The notes under the pieces: generated by a model
What the model saw: the letters and a program-made list of their open reading frames with translations, nothing else
What the model was told of the DNA's origin: nothing
Databases searched by the model: none
Made by a program: the position numbers and the translations under genes
DNA from: Tenacibaculum holothuriorum
GTDB taxonomy: Bacteria; Bacteroidota; Bacteroidia; Flavobacteriales; Flavobacteriaceae
Length of the DNA: 55,516 nt
Direction: 5' to 3'
Assembly (NCBI RefSeq): GCF_002120225.1
Contig: NZ_LAPZ01000018.1
Location: 1-55,516, forward strand
Shown: in pieces, positions 19,581 through 27,982 of the stretch
Numbering within the stretch: position 1 is the first letter of the stretch
How the letters are laid out: each line of letters starts with the position of its first letter

Positions 19581-20270
19581 TTAATCTGTTAATCCATTAT
19601 AACATGGCGGTCTTCCAAAGGTATAAACAATTGATAAACCTGTGAAAAAATACCAGTCATTTCCATTTCCTACATTATTTATAATAGGGATTTTTGTAGT
19701 TGTATAATCTAAATCGTCTACAAAAGTAATTCGAGCAGATGATTCTAAAGCAAAAGCTAAATTATCATCTAAACGCCCCTTAATACCGATTCCTAAAGGA
19801 ATAGCAAACGAAAACCTATTTGCTAGCTCTATAGAATTAGGCGATATGAAACGAACAGGACTTTTGTAATTTATAGCAGCAAATTGCGCTAGTATATATG
19901 GTGTAAAAGTCGTCCTGTAATCACTTATATTATATTCGTAAAAATTGAATTCTACTCCAGCAGCAAATTCATGAATTGTATTAGTAAAACGTCTAACTAT
20001 ATTGTTAGGAGTTTGTCTAAAAGGATTTTCTGCATTTCTATTGTCACCTGAAATAGGTAGGTAATTATAATTTCCTCTAAGAGCAATTCTTGGATTTAGG
20101 TTGTATTTATAAACAATTCCTCCAGCAAATTTGTTAGGGTATATGTAATTGGTTCGACCAATGTCACCGACATAATTAGAGCCGCCTAAAAAAACTCCAA
20201 TCTCGTGAGATTGAGCCTTAGCTAGCGTTAAACTACCAATTAGTGATATGAATACAAAAAATGCTCTCAT
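19581..20270 (-). CDS. porG: PorG-like (DUF6089) outer membrane beta-barrel protein
   Basis: I start at the ATG at 20270 (MRAFFVFISLIGSLTLAKAQ), a signal peptide; the upstream Met at 20288 adds six residues. The 229-residue protein then reads as an eight-strand barrel, beginning SHEIGVFLGGSNYVGDIG, a pattern of DUF6089/PorG. PorG is known in Porphyromonas gingivalis as an outer-membrane T9SS component that contacts the PorK/PorN ring, and there too its gene lies directly before uppS and bamA. Family and synteny therefore agree. Function in T9SS is inferred; a plain outer-membrane barrel with another role is the alternative. Confidence 0.82.
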   Translation of the reverse strand: MRAFFVFISLIGSLTLAKAQSHEIGVFLGGSNYVGDIGRTNYIYPNKFAGGIVYKYNLNPRIALRGNYNYLPISGDNRNAENPFRQTPNNIVRRFTNTIHEFAAGVEFNFYEYNISDYRTTFTPYILAQFAAINYKSPVRFISPNSIELANRFSFAIPLGIGIKGRLDDNLAFALESSARITFVDDLDYTTTKIPIINNVGNGNDWYFFTGLSIVYTFGRPPCYNGLTD

Positions 20271-20285
20271 TGTTAAAATAGCGTG

Positions 20286-20293
20286 CAAATATA
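20286..20293 (-). promoter_or_regulatory. -7 promoter element for the porG-uppS-bamA-ompH cluster
   Basis: TATATTTG on the minus strand matches TAnnTTTG exactly, 15 bases before the porG ATG. It gives the envelope cluster a start independent of nadK, which ends upstream at 20374. Confidence 0.5.
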
Positions 20294-20373
20294 GGGATTT
20301 GAATTTGCTTTAAAAAGTTAATAATCTGTCTTTTTGATTAACTGATTTTTTAAAGAAATATTGTAGTGTTATG

Positions 20374-21270
20374 CTACATAGATTCATTCCTAGTATCTTC
20401 TCCCCATAATAGTTTTCCGCGTAGTGTTTTTAGGTAAGATTGATTTTTTAATAAAACACTTTTAATGGTAAATGACGCTTTTTCTATTTTAATTTTAGTC
20501 TTTTGAGTAGCTGTAGTAATTCTTGAATCTAACGAAATTAAATAATCTTTTTCTCTTGCACTTACTTCAAGTTCTATGGTAGTTTCGTCAGGAATAACCA
20601 TAGGTCTTGCATTTAAATTGTGAGGAGCTATCGGAGTAATTACAAAACTTTTTGAATTTGGTAAAACTACAGGTCCTTCACAACTTAAAGAATATCCTGT
20701 AGATCCTGTTGGAGTTGCAATAATTAATCCGTCTGCCCAGTAATTGGTAAGGTATTCACCATTTAAATACGTTTTAACACCAATCATAGAAGTAGTGTTT
20801 CTTCTAGCAATGGTAATTTCATTTAAAGCAAAATTGAGTTCAGAAAATTCTTCGGTAGAAGGAGTTGTTGTAATTTGTAGTAAAGATCGTTCTTGAATTG
20901 TATATTCTTTATTTAAAACAGCGTTTACAGCTTCTTTAATTTGATCTTTTTGTACAGTAGCTAAAAAACCTAAACGTCCAGTGTTAATTCCTATTACAGG
21001 AATGTCTAAATTTCTAATAAAAGTAACAGCACGTAAAATAGTACCATCTCCACCTATAGTAAACATTACATCAATTTCAGAAGAAAGATCGTTAAAATGA
21101 GAAAATGTATCATAAGTCTTAGAAAGCGAATTGTTTTCAAGTAAAAGGTTGTAAAATTCCTTTTCAAATAAAACTTCAATAGTGTTTTCTTCTAAAATTT
21201 CGAGTAAGATATTTATTTCTTTCTCAGCGGTAATTGTATAGGATTGACCGTAAATGGCTACTTTTTTCAC
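20374..21270 (-). CDS. nadK: NAD kinase
   Basis: NadK phosphorylates NAD to NADP. The 298-residue protein contains the GGDGT motif (FTIGGDGTILRA), the following NTGRLGFLA, the NE motif region FALNEITI, and TPTGSTGYSLSCEGP with SPIAPH-like TPIAPHNLNARP. The length is typical. It starts 29 bases after the CBS-domain gene on the same strand and probably shares its transcript; a separate promoter precedes the next gene, porG. Confidence 0.96.
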   Translation of the reverse strand: MKKVAIYGQSYTITAEKEINILLEILEENTIEVLFEKEFYNLLLENNSLSKTYDTFSHFNDLSSEIDVMFTIGGDGTILRAVTFIRNLDIPVIGINTGRLGFLATVQKDQIKEAVNAVLNKEYTIQERSLLQITTTPSTEEFSELNFALNEITIARRNTTSMIGVKTYLNGEYLTNYWADGLIIATPTGSTGYSLSCEGPVVLPNSKSFVITPIAPHNLNARPMVIPDETTIELEVSAREKDYLISLDSRITTATQKTKIKIEKASFTIKSVLLKNQSYLKTLRGKLLWGEDTRNESM

Positions 21271-21299
21271 GTTTAATTGTTTTTGTTGGTAAAGGTAGG

Positions 21300-21959
21300 T
21301 TACATGTCTAAATACTTACGTAAGTATTCGGCTCTTTCTTTTAACTCTTCTAAATAAGAATCGTCTTCGTGTTGTGTAATTACATTGTAGTTGTACCTTC
21401 TAAAAGTTTGGATAATCTCGTTGGCTTCTTCAGTAGTAACTTTTAATGTAAGTTGAACAGTATCCATACTTTCAGAAGAAATGTAAGCACCTAATAAACG
21501 AGCGTTGTTAGCTTCTACAATTTGAGAAACTTCACTCATAGAATATTCTGTTTTATTCTTTTCAACGATAAACGTTTCACTTTCGTTATGTAAAAAAGGA
21601 CTATCGGCAAAAGCATCTAAAATATCTCCCAATTCATAATAACCAATATAATTCATCTCTTTGTTTAAAACAGGAATTAGGTTACAGTCATTATCAGCAA
21701 ATAAGGTGATTAAATCTAGTAATGTGGCTTTTTCGTTGGTGTAAAAATGATCTAGTAAATAAGAATATTCTCTAAGTTCTCTATTTTTATTTTCAATAGT
21801 TTGAATATCACTTTCTGGTAAACATCCAATTAGTTTTCCGTTTTCAACAACAGGAATGTGTGTAATTGGTAAATCTTTACATACTTTTTGAGCACACTTT
21901 ACAGTGTGGTCTAAAGTAAGTTCTTTAATTTCATTAAGTATATAATCGTTGATATTCAT
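21300..21959 (-). CDS. CBS-domain protein (AcuB-like)
   Basis: This 219-residue protein has two CBS motifs in roughly residues 1-125 (THIPVVENGKLIGCLPESD and NLIPVLNKEMNYIGYYELGD), which normally bind adenine nucleotides. The C-terminal 90 residues (TEYSMSEVSQIVEANNARLL, VTLKV-like QLTLKVTTEEANEIIQTF) resemble an ACT-type regulatory fold. No catalytic domain is attached. It is upstream of nadK in the same direction, so a nucleotide-sensing role linked to NAD(P) metabolism is possible but only inferred from position. No signal peptide; cytoplasmic. Confidence 0.83.
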   Translation of the reverse strand: MNINDYILNEIKELTLDHTVKCAQKVCKDLPITHIPVVENGKLIGCLPESDIQTIENKNRELREYSYLLDHFYTNEKATLLDLITLFADNDCNLIPVLNKEMNYIGYYELGDILDAFADSPFLHNESETFIVEKNKTEYSMSEVSQIVEANNARLLGAYISSESMDTVQLTLKVTTEEANEIIQTFRRYNYNVITQHEDDSYLEELKERAEYLRKYLDM

Positions 21960-21993
21960 TACTACGAATATAGTTTAAAATGTTGGAATGCGT

Positions 21994-22001
21994 TACCTTT
22001 G
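21994..22001 (+). promoter_or_regulatory. -7 promoter element for pdxJ
   Basis: TACCTTTG matches TAnnTTTG exactly, 18 bases before the pdxJ ATG. TTTA at 21974-21977 is a weak -33 candidate. Confidence 0.5.
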
Positions 22002-22019
22002 CAGTCTAATTTTACATAG

Positions 22020-22733
22020 ATGACAAAATTAAGTGTAAATATTAATAAAATAGCCACATTACGAAATTCAAGAGGAGGTAATGTGCCAAATTTATTGCAA
22101 GTAGCGCAAGATATACAGGAGTTTGGAGCTGAAGGAATAACGATTCATCCAAGACCCGATGAGCGTCATATTCGTTACCAAGATGCATATGATTTAAAAC
22201 CAATTGTTACTACGGAATATAATATTGAAGGAAACCCGATTGATAAATTTATGCAATTGGTGTTAGATGTAAAACCAACTCAGGTAACCTTGGTTCCAGA
22301 TAGTGTAGATCAGTTAACGTCTAATGCAGGTTGGGATACTATTAAACACCAATCGTATTTACAAGAAGTAATTGCTGAGTTTAAAAATGCAGGAATTAGA
22401 ACGTCAATTTTTATTGATACCGATTTAAAGTTGATTGAAGCTGCTGCAAAAACAGGAGCAGATAGAATTGAATTATATACTGAAGAATTTGCTACACAAT
22501 TTGAAAAAGGAAATAAAGAAGCTGTAAAAGTGTATGCAGATGCTGCGGTATTGGCACATGAATTAGGGTTAGGAATTAATGCTGGACATGATTTAAGTTT
22601 AGATAATATCAAGTTTTTTAAGCAAAGCATTCCGAATTTAGCAGAGGTGTCTATTGGGCATGCATTAATTTCTGAAAGTATTTATCTAGGACTTCAGAAT
22701 GTTGTAAATATGTATTTAGATAGATTGAAATAA
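22020..22733 (+). CDS. pdxJ: Pyridoxine 5'-phosphate synthase PdxJ
   Basis: PdxJ condenses 3-amino-2-oxopropyl phosphate with deoxyxylulose 5-phosphate to pyridoxine phosphate (DXP-dependent vitamin B6 route). The 237-residue TIM barrel shows [46 protein letters not shown] and LGINAGHDL, all family motifs. The downstream alpha/beta hydrolase starts 2 bases after its stop. DXP is shared with the thiamine pathway encoded in this window. Confidence 0.96.
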   Translation: MTKLSVNINKIATLRNSRGGNVPNLLQVAQDIQEFGAEGITIHPRPDERHIRYQDAYDLKPIVTTEYNIEGNPIDKFMQLVLDVKPTQVTLVPDSVDQLTSNAGWDTIKHQSYLQEVIAEFKNAGIRTSIFIDTDLKLIEAAAKTGADRIELYTEEFATQFEKGNKEAVKVYADAAVLAHELGLGINAGHDLSLDNIKFFKQSIPNLAEVSIGHALISESIYLGLQNVVNMYLDRLK

Positions 22734-22735
22734 TC

Positions 22736-23506
22736 ATGCAAATTTTACATTCAAGAATTATAGGAGAAGGGCAGCCTTTGTTAATCCTTCACGGATATTT
22801 TGGTATGGGAGATAATTGGAAAACTCATGCTAATAAATTTGCTGAAGACGGGTTTGAAGTACATTTAATAGATCAACGAAACCATGGTCGTAGTTTTCAT
22901 TCCGATGAGTTTGATTATGAGTTAATGGTTGAAGATTTGCATAATTATATAGAGCATCATAATCTTGAAAAAGTAATTCTTCTAGGACATTCTATGGGTG
23001 GTAAAACCGTAATGCTTTTTGCTACAGAGTATGAAGATTTAGTAGAAAAGTTAATAGTTGCCGATATTTCTCCGAGAATGTATCCGCCACATCATAACGA
23101 AATTTTAGCAGCGTTAAATTCTGTAGATTTTTCAGTGCAAAACTCAAGAAAGTTAGTTGATGAAAAATTAGCTGAATTAATTCCAGAAATAGGAGTGAGA
23201 GGTTTCTTGACTAAAAGTTTATACTGGAAAGAAAAAGGAATGTTAGCCTATCGATTTAACTTAAAATCATTAACTGAAAATAATAACGAAGTAGGTGTAG
23301 CATTGCCATCATTTACAATTTACGAAGGAGAGACGTTGTTTTTAAGAGGAGCAAATTCTGGATATATAACTAAAGAAGATGACTCGTTAATTTTAGCGCA
23401 TTTTCCAAAAGCAGAAATAAAAACAATAACCAACGCAGGGCATTGGCTACATGCAGAAAATCCTAAAGATTTTTATAGAGAAGTTGTTGAGTTTTTAAAG
23501 AGATAG
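22736..23506 (+). CDS. Alpha/beta-fold hydrolase
   Basis: This 256-residue protein is a serine alpha/beta hydrolase of the YbfF-like esterase type. The oxyanion region LILHGYFGMGDNWK, the nucleophile elbow LGHSMGGKT, and the C-terminal catalytic His in NAGHWLHAENP are visible. It lacks a signal peptide. It is coupled to pdxJ (2-base gap), a common pairing in Flavobacteriia, though no substrate link is known to me. Its last 12 bases overlap the convergent gene at 23495. Confidence 0.88.
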   Translation: MQILHSRIIGEGQPLLILHGYFGMGDNWKTHANKFAEDGFEVHLIDQRNHGRSFHSDEFDYELMVEDLHNYIEHHNLEKVILLGHSMGGKTVMLFATEYEDLVEKLIVADISPRMYPPHHNEILAALNSVDFSVQNSRKLVDEKLAELIPEIGVRGFLTKSLYWKEKGMLAYRFNLKSLTENNNEVGVALPSFTIYEGETLFLRGANSGYITKEDDSLILAHFPKAEIKTITNAGHWLHAENPKDFYREVVEFLKR

Positions 23507-23899
23507 TTGTTTTTTAATCTCATTAAAAAGCCTTTTAGTTTCTTTTGCATTTTCTAGATTTAATATAACCTTTTTTGCATTTTTTGCAGAGATTATTAAG
23601 TAAGGAGGGTTTCCTGAATTGATTAAAAGATGAGATTCTCCAAAGTACTTAAGGTCAAAATATCCTTTTTTAACATTTCCAGAATTGAATCCGTTGGTTT
23701 TTGTTATGATTTCTGGAATTGTATCTGATAGTTGAATGTTTTCAATGTTAGAAATAGGTAACTCTAAACCATACATTCCAAAGATTATCACTTTGTTATC
23801 AGAAATTTTTACTTTCGATTGAGAGTTTCCATACATAAGTATACCAGCAACCAGAAGCATAACTATTATAAAAATAATAAATCTTAATCTTTTATTCAT
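23495..23899 (-). CDS. Hypothetical membrane-anchored protein (PH-like)
   Basis: I start at 23899 (MNKRLRFIIFIIVMLLVAGIL), which puts one transmembrane segment at the N-terminus; a start at 23953 would add 18 polar residues in front. The remaining 105 residues are predicted outside or inside the membrane as a small beta-rich domain (VKISDNKVIIFGMYGLELPISNIENIQL) ending in a helix. The pattern resembles small bacterial pleckstrin-homology-like proteins, but this is tentative. The 3' end overlaps the hydrolase gene convergently. Confidence 0.6.
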   Translation of the reverse strand: MNKRLRFIIFIIVMLLVAGILMYGNSQSKVKISDNKVIIFGMYGLELPISNIENIQLSDTIPEIITKTNGFNSGNVKKGYFDLKYFGESHLLINSGNPPYLIISAKNAKKVILNLENAKETKRLFNEIKKQLSL

Positions 23900-24012
23900 T
23901 TTTTTGCTTAAATTACTGTTTTTATCTTGTAAGATAAGAATAAAATCTGCCAAAATTTCCTGTTTTTCAATTTGGTATGGTTATCGCTCTTTCAAAATAA
24001 AATTATTTCAAA

Positions 24013-24363
24013 ATGAAAATATTCTTAAAACTCTTATTAACGGCAGTTGCAGTAGTTATTTTGGCAAACATTTTACCAGGTATTGTAGTTAATAATTATG
24101 TAACAGCAGTAATAGTTGCAGTTGTAATCTCGTTACTAAATATGTTTGTTCGTCCGTTGTTGGTGTTTTTTACACTACCAGCAACTATAGTAACTCTAGG
24201 GTTGTTTCTATTTGTAATAAATGCGATTATAATTTTATTGGCTGGTAAACTGGTTGCAGGTTTTGTAGTTAGCGGATTTTTCTCAGCACTACTTTTCAGT
24301 GTGTTACTGTCAATATTTAGATCGTTATTATTCAGTTTGTTAAAAGAAGAAAAGTCAAAATAA
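24013..24363 (+). CDS. Phage holin family (holin_4_2-like) small membrane protein
   Basis: This 116-residue protein is almost entirely hydrophobic with about four membrane segments: ILKLLLTAVAVVILANIL, VTAVIVAVVISLLNMFVRPL, VTLGLFLFVINAIIILLAG and FSALLFSVLLSIFRSLLF. The NMFVRPLL turn between segments 2 and 3 is the signature of the chromosomal DUF360/holin_4_2 family. Despite the name there are no phage genes nearby, and the family is widespread in bacterial chromosomes with unknown function. It stands alone before tig. Confidence 0.82.
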   Translation: MKIFLKLLLTAVAVVILANILPGIVVNNYVTAVIVAVVISLLNMFVRPLLVFFTLPATIVTLGLFLFVINAIIILLAGKLVAGFVVSGFFSALLFSVLLSIFRSLLFSLLKEEKSK

Positions 24364-24416
24364 TTTATTACGGTGTTAAAAAAAGCTCAATATCTGAAAA
24401 CGAATTAGTTAAACCT

Positions 24417-24447
24417 TTTGTCGGATAAATAAAAAATAGTAATTTTG
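24417..24447 (+). promoter_or_regulatory. Bacteroidota promoter of tig
   Basis: TTTG at 24417-24420 and TAATTTTG at 24440-24447 are separated by exactly 19 bases, the full consensus TTTG-N19-TAnnTTTG of Bacteroidota housekeeping sigma factor. The trigger factor ATG is 29 bases further on. Confidence 0.75.
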
Positions 24448-24476
24448 CACCCGATTTTTTAAGCATATAATTAAAG

Positions 24477-25808
24477 ATGAATATTACTAAAGAAAGTATA
24501 GATGCATTAAATGCAGTTGTAAAAGTTGATATAGTTGCAGACGATTATAAAGACAAAGTAACTAAAGTATTAAACGACTACCGTAAAACAGCTAACATTC
24601 CTGGTTTTAGAAAAGGTAATGTACCGATGGGAATGGTAAAAAAGCAATACGGTAAAGCAGTAATGATTGATGAAGTTAATAAACTTTTACAAGAATCATT
24701 AAACAAGTTTTTAGTAGAAGAAAAGTTAGATATCTTAGGAAATCCATTACCTAAAGCGCAAGACGATTTTAATTGGGATGCTGAAACTTTTTCTTTTGAA
24801 TTCGAATTAGGATTAGCTCCTGAGTTCGACGTAAACTTAAAATCTAAGAAAAAAGTAAAGCAATACAACATCGTTGCTACAGATGAATTGATCGAAAAAG
24901 AAGTAGAAAACATTCAAACTCGTTACGGTAAAATGAGTTCTTTAGAAGAAGCTACAGAGCATTCTAATGTAACTGGTACTTTCGTAAACGAAGAAAAGGG
25001 AATTAATAAAAAATCTACTTTCTTAGTAAACGATTTAAAAGGAAAGAAAAACGAAAAGAAAGTAATCGGAGCTAAAGCTGGAGATGTTATCGAATTAGAT
25101 ACTAAAAAATTATTCGAAGACGATCATAAATTACAAACTGTTTTAGGTGTTTCTCACGATGAGGCACACGATTTAGATGTTAAAGTAACTTTAACTGTAG
25201 AGGAAATTACTAAAACAGAACCAGCAGAATTAGATCAAGAATTATTCGATAAGTTATTTGCTGATGGAAGTGTAAAAACTGTTACTGATTTAAAAGGAAA
25301 AATTAAAGAAGACGCAGAAAAGCAATTCCAACAACAAGCAGATCAACAATTATTAAACGCTGTAACTGAGCATTTAGTTGAAGAAACTAAATTTGACTTA
25401 CCAAAAGAGTTTTTACAAAAGTGGTTACAAACTGCAGGAGAAAAACAATTAACAGAAGAAGAAGCAGTTGCTGAGTACGAAAAGTCTGAAAAAGGATTAC
25501 GTTATCAATTAATCGAAGGAAAGATTATGAAAGATAACGATATCAAAATCGATTATGCTGAGTTAGTAGACTATGCAAAAGGATTTATCCGTTCGCAAAT
25601 GGCTCAATTTGGTAATATGAATCCAGAAGAAAAAGAATTAGAAGATATCGCTGGTAGAGTATTATCTAATCAAGACGAAGCACGTCGTTTACAAGAACAA
25701 TTAGTAGCTCAAAAATTATTAGCTTTCTATAAAGAAAACTTAAAGTTTGATGCTAAAGAAGTTTCTTACGAAGACTTTATCAAAGAAGTTTACAACGTAG
25801 AAAAATAA
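24477..25808 (+). CDS. tig: Trigger factor
   Basis: Trigger factor is the ribosome-bound chaperone for nascent chains. The N-terminal ribosome-binding domain has IPGFRKGNVPMGMVKKQYG, the classic GFRxGxxP signature. The central FKBP-like domain is poorly conserved, as in other Bacteroidota. The C-terminal helical arms run from about residue 260 to 440. At 443 residues it has the family length. It precedes clpP and clpX, the usual tig-clpP-clpX order, but a terminator and separate spacing suggest it can be transcribed alone. Confidence 0.95.
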   Translation: MNITKESIDALNAVVKVDIVADDYKDKVTKVLNDYRKTANIPGFRKGNVPMGMVKKQYGKAVMIDEVNKLLQESLNKFLVEEKLDILGNPLPKAQDDFNWDAETFSFEFELGLAPEFDVNLKSKKKVKQYNIVATDELIEKEVENIQTRYGKMSSLEEATEHSNVTGTFVNEEKGINKKSTFLVNDLKGKKNEKKVIGAKAGDVIELDTKKLFEDDHKLQTVLGVSHDEAHDLDVKVTLTVEEITKTEPAELDQELFDKLFADGSVKTVTDLKGKIKEDAEKQFQQQADQQLLNAVTEHLVEETKFDLPKEFLQKWLQTAGEKQLTEEEAVAEYEKSEKGLRYQLIEGKIMKDNDIKIDYAELVDYAKGFIRSQMAQFGNMNPEEKELEDIAGRVLSNQDEARRLQEQLVAQKLLAFYKENLKFDAKEVSYEDFIKEVYNVEK

Positions 25809-25832
25809 TCGTTTACGATTTAACAAATATTT

Positions 25833-25862
25833 AAAACCTGAGTGTAAAGCTCAGGTTTTTTT
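25833..25862 (+). terminator. Terminator after tig
   Basis: AAAACCTGAG, a 7-base loop, CTCAGGTTTTTTT. The 10-bp stem and T-run begin 24 bases after the tig stop and separate it from clpP. Confidence 0.85.
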
Positions 25863-25926
25863 AGCCCTTTACATCAACAAAATAGTTCTTATATTTACAT
25901 CTTTATAAACTTAAAACATTTTTTAA

Positions 25927-26586
25927 ATGGATTACGGGAAAGAATTTGAAAAGTACGCTACTAAACATCACGGAATTAGCAGTACTTACTATAATAAAAT
26001 CACAAGTAGTTTAACACCATATATCATGGAAGAGCGTCAGTTAAACATCACGCAAATGGATGTTTTCTCACGTTTAATGATGGATCGTATTATTTTCTTA
26101 GGAACAGGAATTAACGATCAGGTAGCAAATGTAATTCAAGCGCAATTATTGTTCTTAGAAAGTGTAGATGCTACAAAAGATATTTCAATCTACATCAATT
26201 CTCCAGGTGGTGGCGTATATGCAGGTTTAGGTATTTATGATACTATGCAGTTTATTAAACCAGATGTAGCAACAATTTGTACAGGTATGGCGGCTTCTAT
26301 GGGAGCAGTATTAATGTGTGCTGGTGAAAAAGGAAAGCGTTCTGCATTGCCTCACTCACGTATTATGATTCACCAACCATTAGGTGGAGCTCAAGGACAA
26401 GCATCAGATATGGAAATTACTGTTAAAGAAATAGGAAAGTTAAAGAAAGAACTTTACAATATTATTTCTCATCATTCTGGGCAACCATTCGATAAAGTTC
26501 ACAATGATTCAGACCGTGATTATTGGATGAAAGCTGAAGAAGCTAAAGAATACGGAATGATTGATGAAATTTTAACTAGAAAATAA
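25927..26586 (+). CDS. clpP: ATP-dependent Clp protease proteolytic subunit ClpP
   Basis: ClpP forms the tetradecameric serine protease chamber that degrades substrates fed by ClpX or ClpA/C. The catalytic triad is readable: Ser124 in GMAASMGAV, His149 in MIHQPLGG, and Asp198 in DSDRDYWM. The INSPGGGVYAG oxyanion strand is conserved. Length is 219 residues, a little longer at the N-terminus than E. coli, consistent with a propeptide. clpX follows after 90 bases. Confidence 0.97.
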   Translation: MDYGKEFEKYATKHHGISSTYYNKITSSLTPYIMEERQLNITQMDVFSRLMMDRIIFLGTGINDQVANVIQAQLLFLESVDATKDISIYINSPGGGVYAGLGIYDTMQFIKPDVATICTGMAASMGAVLMCAGEKGKRSALPHSRIMIHQPLGGAQGQASDMEITVKEIGKLKKELYNIISHHSGQPFDKVHNDSDRDYWMKAEEAKEYGMIDEILTRK

Positions 26587-26594
26587 AAACACTT

Positions 26595-26656
26595 GTCATT
26601 GCGAGCATAGCGAAGCAATCTCTTGATAAAAAATCGCTCCTCTTTTAAGCAATGAC
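26595..26656. repeat. REP-like palindromic repeat between clpP and clpX
   Basis: Outer arms GTCATTGC (26595-26602) and GCAATGAC (26649-26656) are perfect inverted copies. Inside lies GCGAGCATAGCGAAGCAATC, matching the extragenic element type with CATTGCGAG...GCGAAGCAATC that occurs in many genomes. This stretch contrasts in base use with the surrounding AT-rich DNA. It probably folds as an imperfect hairpin in the clpP-clpX mRNA. Confidence 0.65.
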
Positions 26657-26676
26657 TTTAGCAAAAAGCAAACATA

Positions 26677-27912
26677 ATGTCGAAAGAAGAAAACTTACAG
26701 TGTTCGTTTTGTGGGCGTAAAAAACCTGAGACTGATTTATTAATCGCTGGTTTAGATGCACATATTTGCGATAAATGTATCGAACAAGCTCACGGAATTG
26801 TAGAAGAAGAAATAGCTGAAGCTAAAACAAGTAGTTTGTCTAACGACTTAACATTAAAAAAGCCAACAGAAATCAAAGCTTTTTTAGATGAATACATTAT
26901 TGGGCAAAATCAAACCAAAAAAGCAATGTCTGTTGCGGTATACAATCACTATAAAAGATTGTTGCAAACTACAAATGATGATGAAGTAGAGATTGAAAAA
27001 TCGAACATTGTATTGGTAGGAGAAACAGGTACAGGTAAAACATTAGTGGCTCGTACCATTGCTAAAATGTTAAATGTACCATTCTCTATTGTAGATGCTA
27101 CTGTATTAACACAAGCAGGGTACGTTGGTGAAGATGTAGAAAGCATCTTAAGTAGATTATTACAAGCTGCTGATTACGATGTAGAGAAAGCAGAAAGAGG
27201 TATAGTTTTTATTGATGAAATAGATAAAATTGCTCGTAAAGGAGATAATCCTTCTATTACAAGGGATGTTTCTGGGGAAGGAGTTCAACAAGCTTTATTA
27301 AAATTATTAGAAGGAGCTGTAGTAAATGTAGCGCCTAAAGGAGGAAGAAAACACCCTGAGCAAAAGTTTATCGAAGTAAATACAAAAGATATTTTATTCA
27401 TTGCCGGAGGAGCTTTTTCTGGAATTGATAGAATTATTAGTAAGCGTTTAAACATGCAAGCAGTAGGGTATAGTGCATCGATAGATGAAGATAAGATTGA
27501 TGAAGATAACTTGCTACAGTATATTATTCCATCTGATTTAAAATCGTTTGGATTAATTCCTGAAATTATTGGTCGTTTACCAGTGTTGAGTTATATGAAT
27601 CCGTTAGATGCTAAAACATTAAGAGCTATTTTAACTGAGCCTAAAAACTCAATCATTAAACAATATACAAAGTTGTTTGGAATGGACGGAGTTGAGTTTA
27701 CAATGACTGAAGAAGCTTTAGAGTATGTTGTAGACAAAGCAGTAGAGTATAAGTTAGGTGCTCGTGGATTACGTTCGTTATGTGAAGCAATTTTAACAGA
27801 TGCAATGTTTGAGTTGCCAAGTTCTGATGTAAAAGAGTTTGTAGTAACAAAAGAATATGCAGAAGCTAAACTTACCAAAACAGCGTTAAACAAGTTAAAA
27901 GCTGCATCTTAA
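26677..27912 (+). CDS. clpX: ATP-dependent Clp protease ATP-binding subunit ClpX
   Basis: ClpX is the AAA+ unfoldase partner of ClpP. The N-terminal zinc domain has C-x2-C pairs (CSFCGRKK and HICDKCIE), so zinc ligands are intact here. Walker A GETGTGKT, Walker B VFIDEIDKIA, the pore-loop region GYVGEDVES and sensor LGARGLRSLCEAIL are all present. At 411 residues it matches the family. A terminator follows 20 bases after the stop. Confidence 0.97.
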   Translation: MSKEENLQCSFCGRKKPETDLLIAGLDAHICDKCIEQAHGIVEEEIAEAKTSSLSNDLTLKKPTEIKAFLDEYIIGQNQTKKAMSVAVYNHYKRLLQTTNDDEVEIEKSNIVLVGETGTGKTLVARTIAKMLNVPFSIVDATVLTQAGYVGEDVESILSRLLQAADYDVEKAERGIVFIDEIDKIARKGDNPSITRDVSGEGVQQALLKLLEGAVVNVAPKGGRKHPEQKFIEVNTKDILFIAGGAFSGIDRIISKRLNMQAVGYSASIDEDKIDEDNLLQYIIPSDLKSFGLIPEIIGRLPVLSYMNPLDAKTLRAILTEPKNSIIKQYTKLFGMDGVEFTMTEEALEYVVDKAVEYKLGARGLRSLCEAILTDAMFELPSSDVKEFVVTKEYAEAKLTKTALNKLKAAS

Positions 27913-27931
27913 GTAAGGATTAATAGATAAT

Positions 27932-27964
27932 AAAAAAGCTCAACTGAATAAGTTGAGCTTTTTT
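27932..27964. terminator. Bidirectional terminator between clpX and the leucine-rich-repeat gene
   Basis: AAAAAAGCTCAACT, a 5-base loop, AGTTGAGCTTTTTT. The 14-bp stem serves both convergent genes. Confidence 0.9.
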
Positions 27965-27982
27965 ATTTGAAAAAGAAACCTC

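Noticed and set aside
24013..24363. Prophage remnant suggested by the holin-like protein
   Set aside because: No other phage gene is nearby and this membrane family is common in ordinary chromosomes.
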